A stretch of 64,000 nucleotides of DNA from Sebastes aleutianus. Taxonomy: Eukaryota > Chordata > Actinopteri > Perciformes > Sebastidae. The notes below the pieces were generated by a model that searched no databases, was not told the DNA's origin, and saw only the letters and a list, made by a program, of their open reading frames with translations. Where the stretch lies: NCBI GenBank assembly GCA_916700875.1, contig CAKAKS010000001.1, positions 15,851,000 through 15,914,999 on the forward strand, written 5' to 3'. A program made the position numbers and the translations under genes. This document shows positions 45,730 through 57,850 of this stretch, in pieces. The first letter of the stretch is position 1. Each line of letters opens with the position of its first letter.

Positions 45730-48527
45730 TGCGGTGTGTGTGTGTGTGTGTGTGTCTGTGTCTGTCTCTCTGTGTGTGTGTCTCTCTGTCTCTCTCTCTG
45801 TGTGTGTCTCTCTCTGTGTGTCTCCTGTATAGCTGCTCTGGTGCCGTTCGCGGTGACGCGGCGGATAGGACACCCGTACCAGAACCGGACACCGCCCAAA
45901 CGGAAAAAGCCGCGCACGTCCTTCTCGCGGGTTCAGATCTGCGAGCTCGAGAAACGCTTCCACCGGCAGAAGTACCTCGCGAGCGCCGAGCGCGCGGCTC
46001 TGGCCAAGAGCCTGAAGATGACGGACGCGCAGGTCAAGACCTGGTTTCAGAACCGCAGGACCAAGTGGAGGTTGGTAGGAAATACATACTTCATATTCAA
46101 GTGGCCAAATAGTTTGTACTCAGTGTTGGCCGGCCAATAGAGGGCGCTCCCTGAGGCACACACAAAAAAACATTACTACTACTACTACTAATAATAATAC
46201 AAATTATACAAATTGTCAATATTTATGTTTTGAATATGGAGTGCAACCAGTAATATGTGTAATTTGATTGTAATGTGATTATATTTTGTATTAATAATCT
46301 CAATCTGTAAAGTAACTAAAGATGTCGCACTGTTAAGAATTTCCCAGTAAAATAACAGTAAAGAACTGGCAGCAGGGTTGCCTTTATGTTACTGTAAAAT
46401 TAACATTATTATACTGTCGCTGAAATTTACAGCTTTGTACTGTTAATGAAAAATACAGTTTGAACTTTATTAATTTCACAGTATTTTACGGTTAATTTAC
46501 TGTTTAAAGATACATAATATAGCTGTTTTTCACATTATCTTACTGATTTGTTATGATGCACTATTTAGGTCGTATTTTTTACATACCTTTTAATAAACAT
46601 TATTTTTTGCCTAGATGAATAGACTTAGCAGGTTACAGACATAGGAATAGTCACACTAAATGCAATTAAAGGCACTTGTTAGGAAAAAGGCTATAATAGT
46701 CTTGTTGACACTTTTCCCAAAATGTCTGTCTATAGCTGTCTACAAGCACAGAATGCAAACCATAACAACATGTGGGTGAAGAACAATAAAGCTAATTCAC
46801 TGATTTTACAATCATGTACAATGTACAAGCCTCACATGTGCAGATCAGGTACCAGAATTAAAAAAATACTATTAACAGTAAAGCACTGTTTTTAGCAATA
46901 ACAGGTAAATACTGTTGAAATCCTGCTGTAAATTAACAGCAATTGTTTACAGTGCAGATAAATGTAGTGGGAGTATAAAGTCTAATATTTCCCTCTGACA
47001 TGTAGTGGAGTAGAAGTAGAAAGTAGCAGAACATGGAAATACTCAAGTAAAATAGAAGTACCTCAGAATTGTATTTAAGTACTTAGTTACATTCCACAAC
47101 TGAGTACATTTTATACTGTTGTGTTTTTTAAAAGCATTATTTACTCTTCCTGTTGGAATAAAATAATTGTTAATTATTTAACTGCAAAGTAGTAATGTGT
47201 TTTTGATACCTTCACTTTTTTTTGCATTAAATCATACCGGGATGTTTGCTGAAATTGATTGGATGTGGCACCACAGCCCTACCTAGAAAACTTTCCACCA
47301 GCCGCCACTGTTTGTACTCACATTTCATCACCATCCTCTTCTTCTGCAAAGAGTTACATCTCTTTTAGTCCTCCTGTTGTTCAAAAATCTAACTTTCCTC
47401 GTCCAGATGACCTCCTGCGTCATTTCCTGTCACTTGACCCCCTCGACACGGAACAACATGAACAGCAATAAAAAAAAAAAAACGCTTTTATTTAGTTTTA
47501 TTATCATCTTTTCCCTTTTTTCCTCAATTTCTTCTTCTTCTTCGTCTTCTACAATTGCGGTTGTCTAACATCAGATTTAACACTACAGGGTACCAATCAC
47601 AGCTGTGGAGGCACTGGTATAGTTCCTTATATGTAAGGCATCGATGTATGTATATATATTTTTAATATTTATATTTTTAATATCTTTTAATCGTGACTTT
47701 TTTTATAGTGCTTCCTGTATTGTAATGTATTATATGTAATTTATTATTTTTTATTTTTTCTTATCTGGACCTTGAGTCTGCAATAAAGTTTGAATTGAAT
47801 TGAATTGCAATTAAATATTAATATTAAGTAGAGTCATTTACCAATCATGCTATTGAGCTACATCGAGTGAGTAAGGCATTGATGTATGTATACATATTTG
47901 TAATATTTATATTTTTAATATCTTATAACCATGACTTTTTTATAGTGCTTCCTGTATTTTAATGTATTATATGTAATGTATTGTTTTTTTCTTTTTTCTT
48001 ATCTGGACCTTGAGTCTGCAATAAAGTTTGAATTGAATTGAATTACAATTACATATTAATATTAAGTAGGGTAATTTACCAATTATGTTATTGAGCTACA
48101 GCAAGTGAATTATTGTATTTTTTTTTTTATTTTACTAATTTGTCATTCTTGAGACAAACCTTTCCATCCTTTCAACGCTAGACACCATTTTATTCTAAGG
48201 ATTTATCTCTGCTGTTTTGGGGGGAATTTTACCACTTGTAACCTTTTTTCTGTCCTTTAATCTTACATAACATCACTTTATTTTATTTATCTATTCATTT
48301 ATTTGTATTAATGTTATTTATCTAATGTTTTTTTTGTCATCAGGAGACAGACAGCCGAGGAGAGGGAGGCGGAGCGTCAGCAGGCCAACCGGCTCATCCT
48401 GCAGCTGCAGCAGTCCGCCCTCCAGAAGTCTCTCAGCGAATCAGCGGTGTCGGATCCTCTGTGTGCTCATAACTCCTCCCTGTACGCCCTGCAGAACCTG
48501 CAGCCCTGGGCCGAGGAGAGGGAGTAG
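41879..48527 (+). CDS. tlx3: TLX-class homeobox transcription factor (TLX3-like), three coding exons
   Basis: A nuclear DNA-binding protein; TLX3 specifies excitatory sensory and hindbrain neurons in vertebrates. Exons 41879-42329, 45833-46070 and 48344-48527 join in phase (TCAG/GTAGG, TATAG/CTGCTC; TGGAG/GTTGGT, ATCAG/GAGACAG) to give 290 residues; human TLX3 has 291. The N-terminus starts with Met-Glu repeats and a Pro run (19-23). The Groucho-binding eh1-like FGIDQIL is at 33-39, GVIRVPAHRP follows, and FPW precedes NRFAKDRLS. Residues about 174-233 are the homeodomain, with the TLX-specific threonine at position 47 (QVKTWFQNRR) and helix 1 VQICELEKRFHRQKYL as in TLX3. The C-terminus keeps RRQTAEEREAERQQANRL and HNSSLYALQNLQPW but lacks the usual Val/Thr-Ser tail. 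The region between eh1 and VIRVPAHRP is diverged. TLX2 or a TLX3 teleost duplicate cannot be excluded; linkage to dock2, hrh2 and kcnip1 favours tlx3. Confidence 0.93.
42296..42808 (+). repeat. Tandem duplication of the end of tlx3 exon 1 with its splice donor (257-bp unit)
   Basis: Copy 1 (42296-42552) begins in exon 1 at ATAGGAAATAGGTTCGCC and runs through the donor and 223 bp of intron. Copy 2 (42553-42808) repeats it: ATAGGAAACAGGTTCGCC, GTAGGCCAG, CATGTGCAGGGACATATATA and GCAGGTTGAAG. Copy 2 therefore carries a second codable exon end (IGNRFAKDRKS) and a second intact donor AATCAG/GTAGG at about 42587-42588, 258 bp beyond the first. Confidence 0.92.
42809..43180. repeat. (TG)n, (ATCA)n and interspersed repeat in tlx3 intron 1
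   Basis: A TG run at 42809-42842 and CAATCAATCAATCAATCA lead into a dispersed element. That element has GTATTTGTATAGCCCTTTAC, CCAAAGTGCTTTACATTAAC and TAACTTGTTCCATAATTTAG, a common fish repeat of unresolved class. Confidence 0.6.
43286..44303. repeat. Tandem duplication in tlx3 intron 1 (351-bp unit), second copy split by a LINE tail
   Basis: Copy 1 is 43286-43636. Copy 2 is 43637-44303 and becomes 351 bp once the insertion at 43678-43993 is removed. Shared runs include CAGTAAACTGCTGCTGAATC, CACACCTGGGCCAAATATTT, CAGCCAACTGAAAATG, GCTGCTTTTATCAGGCTTTG and AACAGCATGGTCT. Confidence 0.9.
43678..43993 (-). mobile_element. LINE 3'-end fragment with (GATAC)n tail
   Basis: Inserted in the second copy only. 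It comprises about 13 GATAC pentamers (43678-43745, one AATAC variant), then AACTGTATTGTCAGTTTGCA. On the minus strand this is a TGACAATACAGTT-type LINE end with a pentamer tail, like the fragment at 40644. Confidence 0.65.
44889..45826. repeat. Compound (TG)n/(TC)n microsatellite abutting tlx3 exon 2
   Basis: About 935 bp of alternating TG and TC dinucleotide blocks in a patchwork, with rare interruptions, ending in CTCCTGTATAG, the exon 2 acceptor. All six frames stay open for hundreds of codons (Cys-Val/Ser-Leu on one strand, Thr-His/Arg-Glu on the other); these are not genes. The plus strand supplies an extraordinarily long TC/TG polypyrimidine-like tract before the acceptor. Confidence 0.97.
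46327..46955. mobile_element. Putative MITE in tlx3 intron 2
   Basis: Left end GCACTGTTAAGAATTTCCC, right end AATTGTTTACAGTGC, short inverted ends. Internal ACTGTAAAATTAAC and CTGTAAATTAACAG repeats occur. No clear target duplication. Confidence 0.4.
47633..48108. repeat. Tandem duplication in tlx3 intron 2 (238-bp unit)
   Basis: GTAAGGCATCGATGTATGTA begins at 47633 and GTAAGGCATTGATGTATGTA at 47871. Both copies carry GTGCTTCCTGTATT, CTTATCTGGACCTTGAGTCT, then GCAATAAAGTTTGAATTGAA (a LINE-like 3' end that predates the duplication), ATTAATATTAAGTAG and TATTGAGCTACA. About 235 bp separates it from exon 3. Confidence 0.92.
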
Positions 48528-49690
48528 ACACTGCAACCAATAAGCAGCAGCTATTATCCCTGGGAGGATAAATACATTCAATTAGGCCTACATGAGGACA
48601 GTGGGACTTACTTTGATCCATGCAATGGATAAAAAAACAAACTGAAGAACAGCCATGTGAGTGGAGAAAATGGACCTGAAATGATGGTGAGTTTTGTTTG
48701 TCTTGAAGCAGAACTTTCTTTGGAATAAATCTTGGGATCGTGAGACTTTTGCAAATCCAAACAGGAAAACTTGACTTTAAAAATTCTCGTCACCCTGTGA
48801 TTATCCTCTTGTTTATTAGAATAAGAGGGAGAAAGAATTTTACCCCCATAGACCTGAAGGAGGCAGTTAATTCTCCACAGTGTTTTCTCTTAATGCAACC
48901 ATCCTTATTCTGAAACAGACTTTGCAAAACTTTGAAAGGGTTGGCTCTGTTTTTTTAAGGTGAAGAACACCCTGCAGCCATATAAAGGCAAGACTTACAT
49001 TCATACAATCTTTATATAAATCTTGAAGAATCATTGAGGGCATGGCTCAATTAAAACAAAAATAAATACACACAAGAAAATAATTACAGAGAAAACAAAC
49101 AACCAGTTAAAAACAGTTACAATAAATAGTGGAACATGGTTTTAAATTGACCTTTAGGTACAATTGTGTCTAACACATATACAATAGTTACGTAAAAATG
49201 TGTCTGTTTTATCAAAATACACAAAATGCAGATAAAAGCTGGTTCAGACATTTAAAAAAAATTGTTCTGGTGCTTCAACTTTCTTCCAATCTCATTTATA
49301 AATGTACCAACTCCAACTACAATGCACAGGTGTTGTGCACCACCATAGAAAACCAAGAAAAGTATGCCCAAAATGTTCCACTATATGGGAGAGAAATGCT
49401 TTTGTGCGCAGTAATAAAAAGGGAGAATAGATGTCAGGATTAGAGGGGAGAGAAGTGAAGAAAATATGAAAGAGGCTGTAAGTTGGGTAATAAAGGGAGT
49501 GATGCATGTTCAGTGACGGTGGTGACGTTTTTTCATATGCACATTATCACGCTTTATTTGTGTGTCCTCTGGGATCGAGGCACAGATGTACAACTCTTTT
49601 TGTACTTTCATTGTATATGTGTAAATAACAATATAAACTGTTCTTGTGACCCTTTTTGCTCGTGCTCTTTATGATGCACCATAAAAAACA
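48528..49690 (+). other. Probable tlx3 3' UTR
   Basis: There is no further coding sequence after the TAG at 48525-48527. AATAAA occurs at 48724-48729 and AATAAA-type signals at about 49065. A TGTAAATAACAATATAAAC stretch near 49619 followed by T/G-rich DNA could mark a distal end. The end point is inferred. Confidence 0.4.
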
Positions 49691-49786
49691 TGGTTTTAAT
49701 ACACAATAATTGTAAGCTATAAAAAAAAATGAACAATTATGGAGGTAAAATATAGCAGACATGAATTTGTGTTGTTTCTTGAAAAG

Positions 49787-51242
49787 TTTATTGATAAATA
49801 TAATGATTTTATACAATATTTCAATACACACATTGTTTCATTCTGACAGTTGTAAGCTGTTTGTCTTCCTGTCTGTCAGTCTATCTGGATGGGTACATTT
49901 GAGATGAACGCGTCTCAGCAAGGATTTTTTATTGGTAGCACAGTGAGTGGGCATGACAGAAAATCATTTCTAAATCTGCATTTTTGTCCTGCTCAATCTT
50001 CAAAACAATGGCTCTTTGTTTGAAACATGGCTTCCATTCCTTCAGAATCAGTGACAAGGTCTCTCTCGTCGTCTGTCCTATCCTTTTAGCTCTCCTCCCC
50101 TGTCTCTCCCTCACAGTGAAAGGTTGGTCGACATTTTTTAACAGACAGAACTGAAGACTCCTCTCTGGCAGAAACACAAATGAGCTACATGCTAAAAAAA
50201 TTACACTGATATTCAGGCAAACTTAACATCAGGACACTACACACACTCACACACACACACACATGCACGTCCACTGTGTCACTCTGTAACCTCTATATGG
50301 ACTCTTTATTTAACAATGAGCGTCAGGTAGAATATTTATCCAGTTTGACAGAAAGACAGACAGATAGTCAGAGTCAGAAACACGCAGACGAGACACACGA
50401 ATGATTCCACAAATACAACAGTTAAATATCTACAGTCGCATTACATTGAAACGCTGACTGACACCACTGGAACACACACAGTAGGTGTAAAAGAGGACTG
50501 ATGCAAGCTGTCACGAGACGTAAGACTGCAAGCTTGGCTGAGGTCAAATTCTGCAAACCTTTACAGACTTGAATATAGTCGGAAACCAGATGAGGTGGCT
50601 CTGTGAGATGCTACACCCAGACCTTCTTCCCATATGTATGCACTTAGCTGAGTATATTTGCCACCAAGTTTATACGTTAAATATGCCATATAGGCCTCTT
50701 GTCTTGCATGCTTCACAATATTGCTCACGTTTGATGTATTGACACAGAAATTCATGATGAAAACAGCTGTTATTTAAGCCTCCGATGCACAAAGTATGCG
50801 TTGGGTTGATCTCACCGCTAAGCTGCTTTTGGGAATTCCAGTCCTGCTTGATGATGTGGTTCAATTTACACGTTTCAGAAAAGACCAAATGTGAGAGAAT
50901 CAGTATTTACACAATGCCATGAAATTGAAGTTGATAGTTAATGACAGCAACAAACGAGGGAGATGGAGACGAGGTAAATGGTTACAGAGAGGTCAAATGA
51001 AGGGTTGAAGTCCAAAGGATGTTTTCCAAAAACGTTTGCCGCCATGGATTTGTTACAGCGAGATGCCTTCCGTCATGTTTTGAGGCAACCGTACCACCTG
51101 AAGCGACAACGTCCATGTTTCGTTTCAATGGCAGGCTCCTTTTCTCTTGCATGTTCATCACTCCTTCTCCTCCTTCTTTGTTCTTTCTCTTCTCCCGCTC
51201 TGTGCTTTCGTCTGTTGCTCCGTCTCCCTCTTCTTTTGTTGT
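49787..51242 (-). other. Probable kcnip1 3' UTR with polyadenylation signals
   Basis: It follows the kcnip1 stop on the minus strand. AATAAA signals on that strand lie at 50310-50305 and 49792-49787. A short CA tract lies at about 50247-50262. Only about 100 bp would separate the two converging 3' ends if both distal signals are used. Confidence 0.45.
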
Positions 51243-54200
51243 CTAGATGACGTTTTCAAAGAGCTGTAGAGACCTCATGATGTTTTCATCCTGTGCAAAG
51301 AAGATGGGAAATTGAGAAGCTGAGTGTGAGGAGAAAGTCATCCACACAATCACCATTTAATTCAGTTTACTGGCCACTGGGGGGCAGTAAAAGCCTGTAA
51401 AATGTTGGTCAGTGATCCCTCTGCAGACGAACAAACACACTGATGTAAAAGGCAGCAAAGACCATAATTAATAGCCGGTATAGTGAGACCTGAAGAGGAG
51501 CAAGATGAGCAAAGACTCTGAGGAAACAAAGCCTTTTGTAAATAGCATTTAAAATAGTTTGACTTTTTGTCTCTCACAGTAGGAAAAGTACAGGTGTTAC
51601 TAATAACACTAACAATGACTCTGTTCTATAAATGGAATTCAGCCACCTTTAATTTAACCATTCACACATGCGCTTTTCCTACTGTGACGTCAAAATGTCT
51701 TCAGTGAAAAAGGTCTATTGCATTGATTTAAAGGGATCCTCAGGAATATGTAAGTGAGAAGTGAACTTTAAAGAGGATCTTTTGTGCTTTTTCTCTTTCC
51801 TTTATTATGTTATATAGTTTTTTGTGGATGTAAAAGGTCTGCAAAGTAACAAAGCCCAAAGTCCAGGCCAAAGGGAGTTACTCTCCCCCACAGAAGCACT
51901 GCGCCTTGCCTGAAGTCCCGCCTTTTCTTCTGTAACGTGGTGATGTCACCAAGCAACATATTTGCATAATACCCGCCTAGCAGCTAGGCTGGCACGTCCT
52001 CAAGCAAAGCTAGTTAGAGCGGAGCTGGAGTGGAGTCCGAAGAGTTTGGTTTGGTTGACCAATCACAACAGAGTGGGCCAGCTAACCAATCAGAGCAGAC
52101 TGGGCTTTTCAAGAAGGGGAGGGGGGGCAGGAACTCAAACACAGAGTTTCACAGCTGGTATGAGAACATTTTTTTTTTTTTTTTTACATTAAAGCATGCA
52201 AACATCTCGTAGAAACCCCAAATACAAGTATGCACCTGAACATGAGCACAATAGGTCTCCTTTAAAGCAAAAAAGAAAAGAGTACCTCTTGACATGAGAG
52301 GATGAATTCATCCAGCGTGACCACACCGTCTCTGTTTTTGTCCATTTTCTGTGGAGAGCAGCAGATATACCGTTAATCCATTGGTCAAAGGGGTGTCAGG
52401 GATATTAATTAAAAGATACAAATGAGTTTGTAAATAAATAGATGCCCTACTAAAATCAGCCTGTTCTGTGAGATCACTGTCATCGTGTCATTCTCAGTGC
52501 TCGACTGCAGAAGCACTGCAGCACTTCTCAGAGATCATCAGCTACCAGTCAGAGTGACCAGACCCAAGATGTCTTTTTTCTTGGATTTTTGCTTTGGCAA
52601 GTTTAGATTATTTTCACTAATTTATTTACTCTTTTATTTACCATGATGGATATCACTGCTCATGCTAACTACCCAGTTTTCTTCTGCTGTTCCTGCTTCC
52701 GTAAATGTAAAGCATGCGTTTGACTGATGCATCCTTGTTGGGTCAATCACTCATCAATAATTGTGTTGCTGCATTTTTATTCGACTTAAATAAAGGACTC
52801 AGATGTTGTTACCTGAAAGAAGGCGTCCACATGCTGTCTGGGTGCGTCGTTTTTCAAGACTGGGTAAGTGTACTTCCCCATCATGTCGTATATCGCTCTG
52901 ACAATGTCTGTCATCTCCTATGAAACAGAAACACAGAAACGAGACGAGTGAGATTAACATAAAAATACAAACACAGTGTGCATACGACCGCACAGTGGAA
53001 ACAGGTTGAAGGCATGCACACATACACAAACACACACCTCTTTGTTGATGTATCCATCTCTGTTGATATCATAAAGGTTGAAGGTCCACTGTAGCTTCTC
53101 AGTGATGGAGCCCCTCAGCAGGATGGACAGAGCTGTTACAAAGTCCTGATGGAGACAAAAAAAAGAGGACAGAATGAAAAGGAGAGCTAGTTTGGAAACT
53201 AAAAAACAAGAATATTGTTTGAACAGGAAGAATCAAGCAAACCTCAAACTTTATGGAGCCGCTGTTTCCTGTGTCAAATGCGTTGAACAGGTAATGTGCG
53301 TAGGTGCTGGCGTCTGCAGGAGGAAGAAGAAAACACTCGTCAGTACGCTGGGTGGAAACGATACAGATATAGACTATTAACACACACTCTCTCTTTACCT
53401 CCATGTGGGAAGAACTGGGAGTAGATTTGCTTGAAAGTCTCCTCATTCACGACGCCACTTGGACACTCCTGGAAAGAGAGAGAAAGGCAGAAAGCGATGG
53501 TTAGGAGATGTAGACTACAGAAAGCAACCTGAGGGACCTCAAATAGAGGTGGACAGAGGCTGATGGAGGGTTTAACACTTATTTCCATTTCTTTCTTCAT
53601 TAACAATGAACAATCCATTTACAAAACAGATGATAAACAGCCTGAGATGAACGCTCTCTGTGTGTTCCAATACCCATACTGTACTACAATACTATTTAGT
53701 ATGCCAGAAAAAGATTTAGTATGTCCCAATACATAGTATGTCAAATGCAGTGTGCCAAAAATACCAGGATGTCCTACTACATGATCCGGATGCATTTTGC
53801 AGTATGCAAGCCAGCATGCTTTTCTGACTATTCTGACCCACAATCCTCACCGCACCGAATATACATTATGAGCAACAGGGTCAACATTCAAGGAGCAATG
53901 ATACGAAAAAGTAGTATGTCCCAATGTATGCATACTGCCTGTGTATTTTGTAAGGACAGCTGCAGTATATACAAAAAAAAGAAAAAGAAAAAGTATGCGA
54001 TTTGGAACGTACCCTCTGTGTCCACTTTTCTCCATTTTGACAAAGACATTTTATAATATCATCTATAATAGCGTATCCAGCATAGGGCCTGCTACTCTCA
54101 TTAGGACAGCGTGACCCCCAGTGGACGAATAGAAACATCAGTGCAATTTATTGAACGATTGGAATTAATGAATTTTATACTTTGCAAAGTCATCCAGTGG

Positions 54201-57200
54201 GCCAAACTGGACGGTTCTGGCCCTTGGGCCATATGTTTGACACCCATGGCTGGAGAGAGTGTGATGGAAAGAATTAAAGGATAACACAAAGATTATGGGA
54301 GACTGGCTATTGGTTAAACCTCTATATTATAGTTTTAAATATTACCAGTTTGTGATTTGTTATTGTCTAATATCTAGCGCTGTCTAATCAATTAGTTGAT
54401 TTAATCGACAGAGTTTCTCCACAAAGAATCACACAAAAGCACCACTTTAAATCTTGTGTTTACCAGAGATGTGCTCATAATTTTCTTAGAAATAAATCAT
54501 TCAGCATGAAAAAAGCATAAAAAACGAGTAATCAACTAAAGAAATCTTAGTCGACTGAGACGAAAACGACAGATTAGTCGACTAATTGACAAAGAGAGGG
54601 CAGCCCTAATAATATCACCAAAAGCAGACTGCAGTTGCAAACTCTGACCGTCTGTCCAGGATGTCACTATTGAGCTTTACAGTTTTTCTCATTTGCTTTG
54701 GCTCAAAAGAAACACCAAAAGTGACCCTGGATGATACCTGATTCTCTATTCTTATACTTTGGCATCTATTACAACTTAAATGTATTCATATTGTAAAAGT
54801 AGAACAGAAAGGACTATTGCAAACAAGATCTACATATAATTAACAATATCAACAACATAATGACGGAAAAAAACACCAATACAACCAAAAATAAATGCGT
54901 ATAGTGGTAAACAAATAGCAGTCTCTAACCTACGTACATCCCTCAACCAAAATTATTTGGTCTCCCAATGAAATCAGAATAAACCTGTTTTAATAAATCT
55001 ACTGTAGTTGCAGCACAGCAAAAATAAATATAAACCATGAGTTCATTTTTAATCCAATGAAAAGGACGGTAATTTATCCTCTAATCATTGGAGAAACATA
55101 CACACTGATACTGTGGACAGCTCCTGGTGCTGAAGTCTAGTTGATTTACCAGAAGAAAACAGGTAACTAGTAAACTTAATTTATATTAAATGAAATCTTT
55201 AGTTCAAACAAAGTGTTCATCAAAGCATTATGCAACCAAAAATAGTCTTTAGCAATGTTATATGCTGTTGTAGAAGCACCTGCTTCAATTGTTGTTATGT
55301 ACCTCTTATTAGCTCAGTTTATAGACAGAGATGATAGATTTTACCAGGACTCCTAATGAATCTATCACACAGGTCATGTTGGATCCCTCCATGTCTGTCT
55401 GGACTTCAACCCGTACACTATTTTGGGGGGCTGTAGGTCTAAGATGGGCTACTGCACATGCCGGGAGGACAATGAATGATTCAAGCTGTTTCGTAAATAT
55501 TTGTGTGTGTATGTGTCAAGGTATTGAAGTGCACCTGTACAGTCACTTACATTCTTAAAGCCCCGGTAGAGCACTTGGAGCTCTCTTTTGCTGAAGTTGG
55601 TTATAGCTTCTAGCTGGTCGAGGCCCTCCGGTCGATGGCACACCATGGTCATCTCCAAGTCATCGTCATTTTTGTCTCCAGAAACACAAGAGGAAAACAA
55701 ATAAAGCAATATTCCTCACTCATAAATAACATTCAATGAAAGAGTGAGAAAGCAAAAGAAAGGAAGGAAGGATAGATAATCCATAGAAAAGAAGGGAGTG
55801 GACAAAGTACTGGGAAATAATCTTAAAGTGGAAATATTTTCTAATCCACTGGAAAAGGCTGAAATAATAAGACGAAGGAGGGGAGAGGAGAGGAGAGGAG
55901 GAGAGGTAGAGGTCAGTCTAACAGCTCCATGCTCCTCCTCCTCTCACCGGCCCGATCATTAACAACTCATTACTCTCCTCGCCAGAGGGTAGGGGAGAGA
56001 GGACAAACCATTGACTCTGAAGCAACACATACACACTCTCGTTGTGTTTCCATCACTTTAGAGGACATTACATTGACTTACATTCATTTCCTGGAGACCC
56101 TATAACCGCTACTTGCCTAAACCTAACCTTAACCTAACCCTAAACCAAGCCTTCACCCTAAAATGTAATGATTTACGTTATGGGGACGTGCATTTTGTCC
56201 CCAAAAGGAAGGCGAGACCCCATAATGTGACTGTGTACAGCATAGTCATCTACACAATTGCACGAGCGCACACATAGCTACTCCCTGAAGTAATCTACAA
56301 TGTAATAATTATGCATAATGTTATAACTGTGCATAATTTAATAGAAATAGTCATACAAATTAGAATGTGATAAAGTGGCCATAATGTGCAGTAGTAAAAT
56401 GCTAGACAAAAAAACCCCACCTTACAAAAAATCATGTGATGAGTGATGTTTTGGAGGATGTGTCAGTCTAAATTGCTGCCTGTGTAGACCTCTAATTATG
56501 TATAAGAGCTAACTTCCCATCCAAAGGACGGCTTGGTGATCAAGAACAACTTCCTCTCTCTTTTTAGCATTTACATGCAAATTACAGTCATCAGTAAACA
56601 GATTATCAGAGGATGTAAGCAGACAGTGGTTTGAATGGGAGCTGGTAGAGTCATAGTGTCTGACGCAGATACAAAGAGTGAGCTAAAGCGTTTCTAAGAG
56701 CTCCTGTACTGCTTTAATGAAGTGTCACAGTGTTCACACTGTCCTTGGCACTCCACATTTTGAAACATCAACAGTCTTGAAATAGAAACATTTTATCAAC
56801 TGTGTGGCGAAGCCATTAGTGCTCTGTAAAGCTTCATTACACCGTTACCTCTTCAAATCTATTCTCTCAGAGAATCATCGGTAACATTTTTACTGTGCAA
56901 AGACAACTTCATCTCACTGCTAAATTAAACCTCAGTCAACAGTCCAGTGTTCCCATTTCATACATCAGCAGACCTTTTCATGTAAATAACTGCATAGAAG
57001 TGCTGCCGTCATGAATTAAAGGGACAGTGTGTAGGGTTTGGCAGCATCTAGTGGTGTGGTTGCAGATTGCAACCAGCTGAGTACCCCTCCGCTCACTCCA
57101 CCTTTTCTAAAACTGTGGTAACGCCGTTCGCCTCGCTCAGAGGTCATTCTTACCATAATAACACTAGTTTAGGAGCAACAGAAGTCAGACAGCGGCTGCA

Positions 57201-57812
57201 CTCTGCAGCTCACGTTACCACAGTTTCACAAGCGTGTTGGAGAACTACGGTGGCCTTCCGGTAACGTCAAAACGAGCCGGTGTTTGGTTTGTCGTTCTGG
57301 GCTACTGTAGAAACATGGCGGAGCAACATAGCGGACTCTATGAAGAGGATCCCCTCCCTATATAGATATGAACGGCTCATTCTAAGCTAACAAAAACACA
57401 ACTCTTCTTAGTTTCAGGTGATTATACACTAATGAAAACATAGATATGAATATTATATTCCATATCTGCTGATAGATCCCCTGAAGTGCTACACACTGTT
57501 CCTTTAAGAGCAAAAGTGGGTTTAAATTTAAATGCCAATTAAGATGTTACATCCCTGTAATCCAATATGGCACTGTATGTACTCTAAAATGATGAGATCG
57601 TGATGCGATTATATTAAAAAAAAAAAAAAATACAACTAATTGTAAACTGCAGCTCACATAAAATACAATAATCGTTATTATGTTAAGAACTTATTACACT
57701 GTGCCCACTAATTTTCTACATTGTGGGTGCATTATTACATCATGACTTTGTATAACTTCTGTTGAGTTGCTAAGCAGTCTCTCTTTATATAGCTCCTTTC
57801 CCCTACCTCACA

Positions 57813-57850
<38 letters not shown>

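Noticed and set aside
44739..46140. Reading frames of 246-415 codons on both strands across the TG/TC tract, some running into the homeodomain exon
   Set aside because: They are Cys-Val/Ser-Leu and Thr-His/Arg-Glu dipeptide repeats produced by a dinucleotide microsatellite that lacks stop codons in every frame.
47259..47568. Frames in tlx3 intron 2 (Ser/Pro-rich)
   Set aside because: No family signature, adjacent to a LINE-like end, and not needed by the tlx3 splice pattern.
56105..56160. CCTAAACCTAACCTTAACCT as interstitial telomere repeat
   Set aside because: The units are irregular (not repeated CCCTAA) and belong to a dispersed repeat also seen around 19.9 kb and, in related form, at 35.7 and 62.6 kb.
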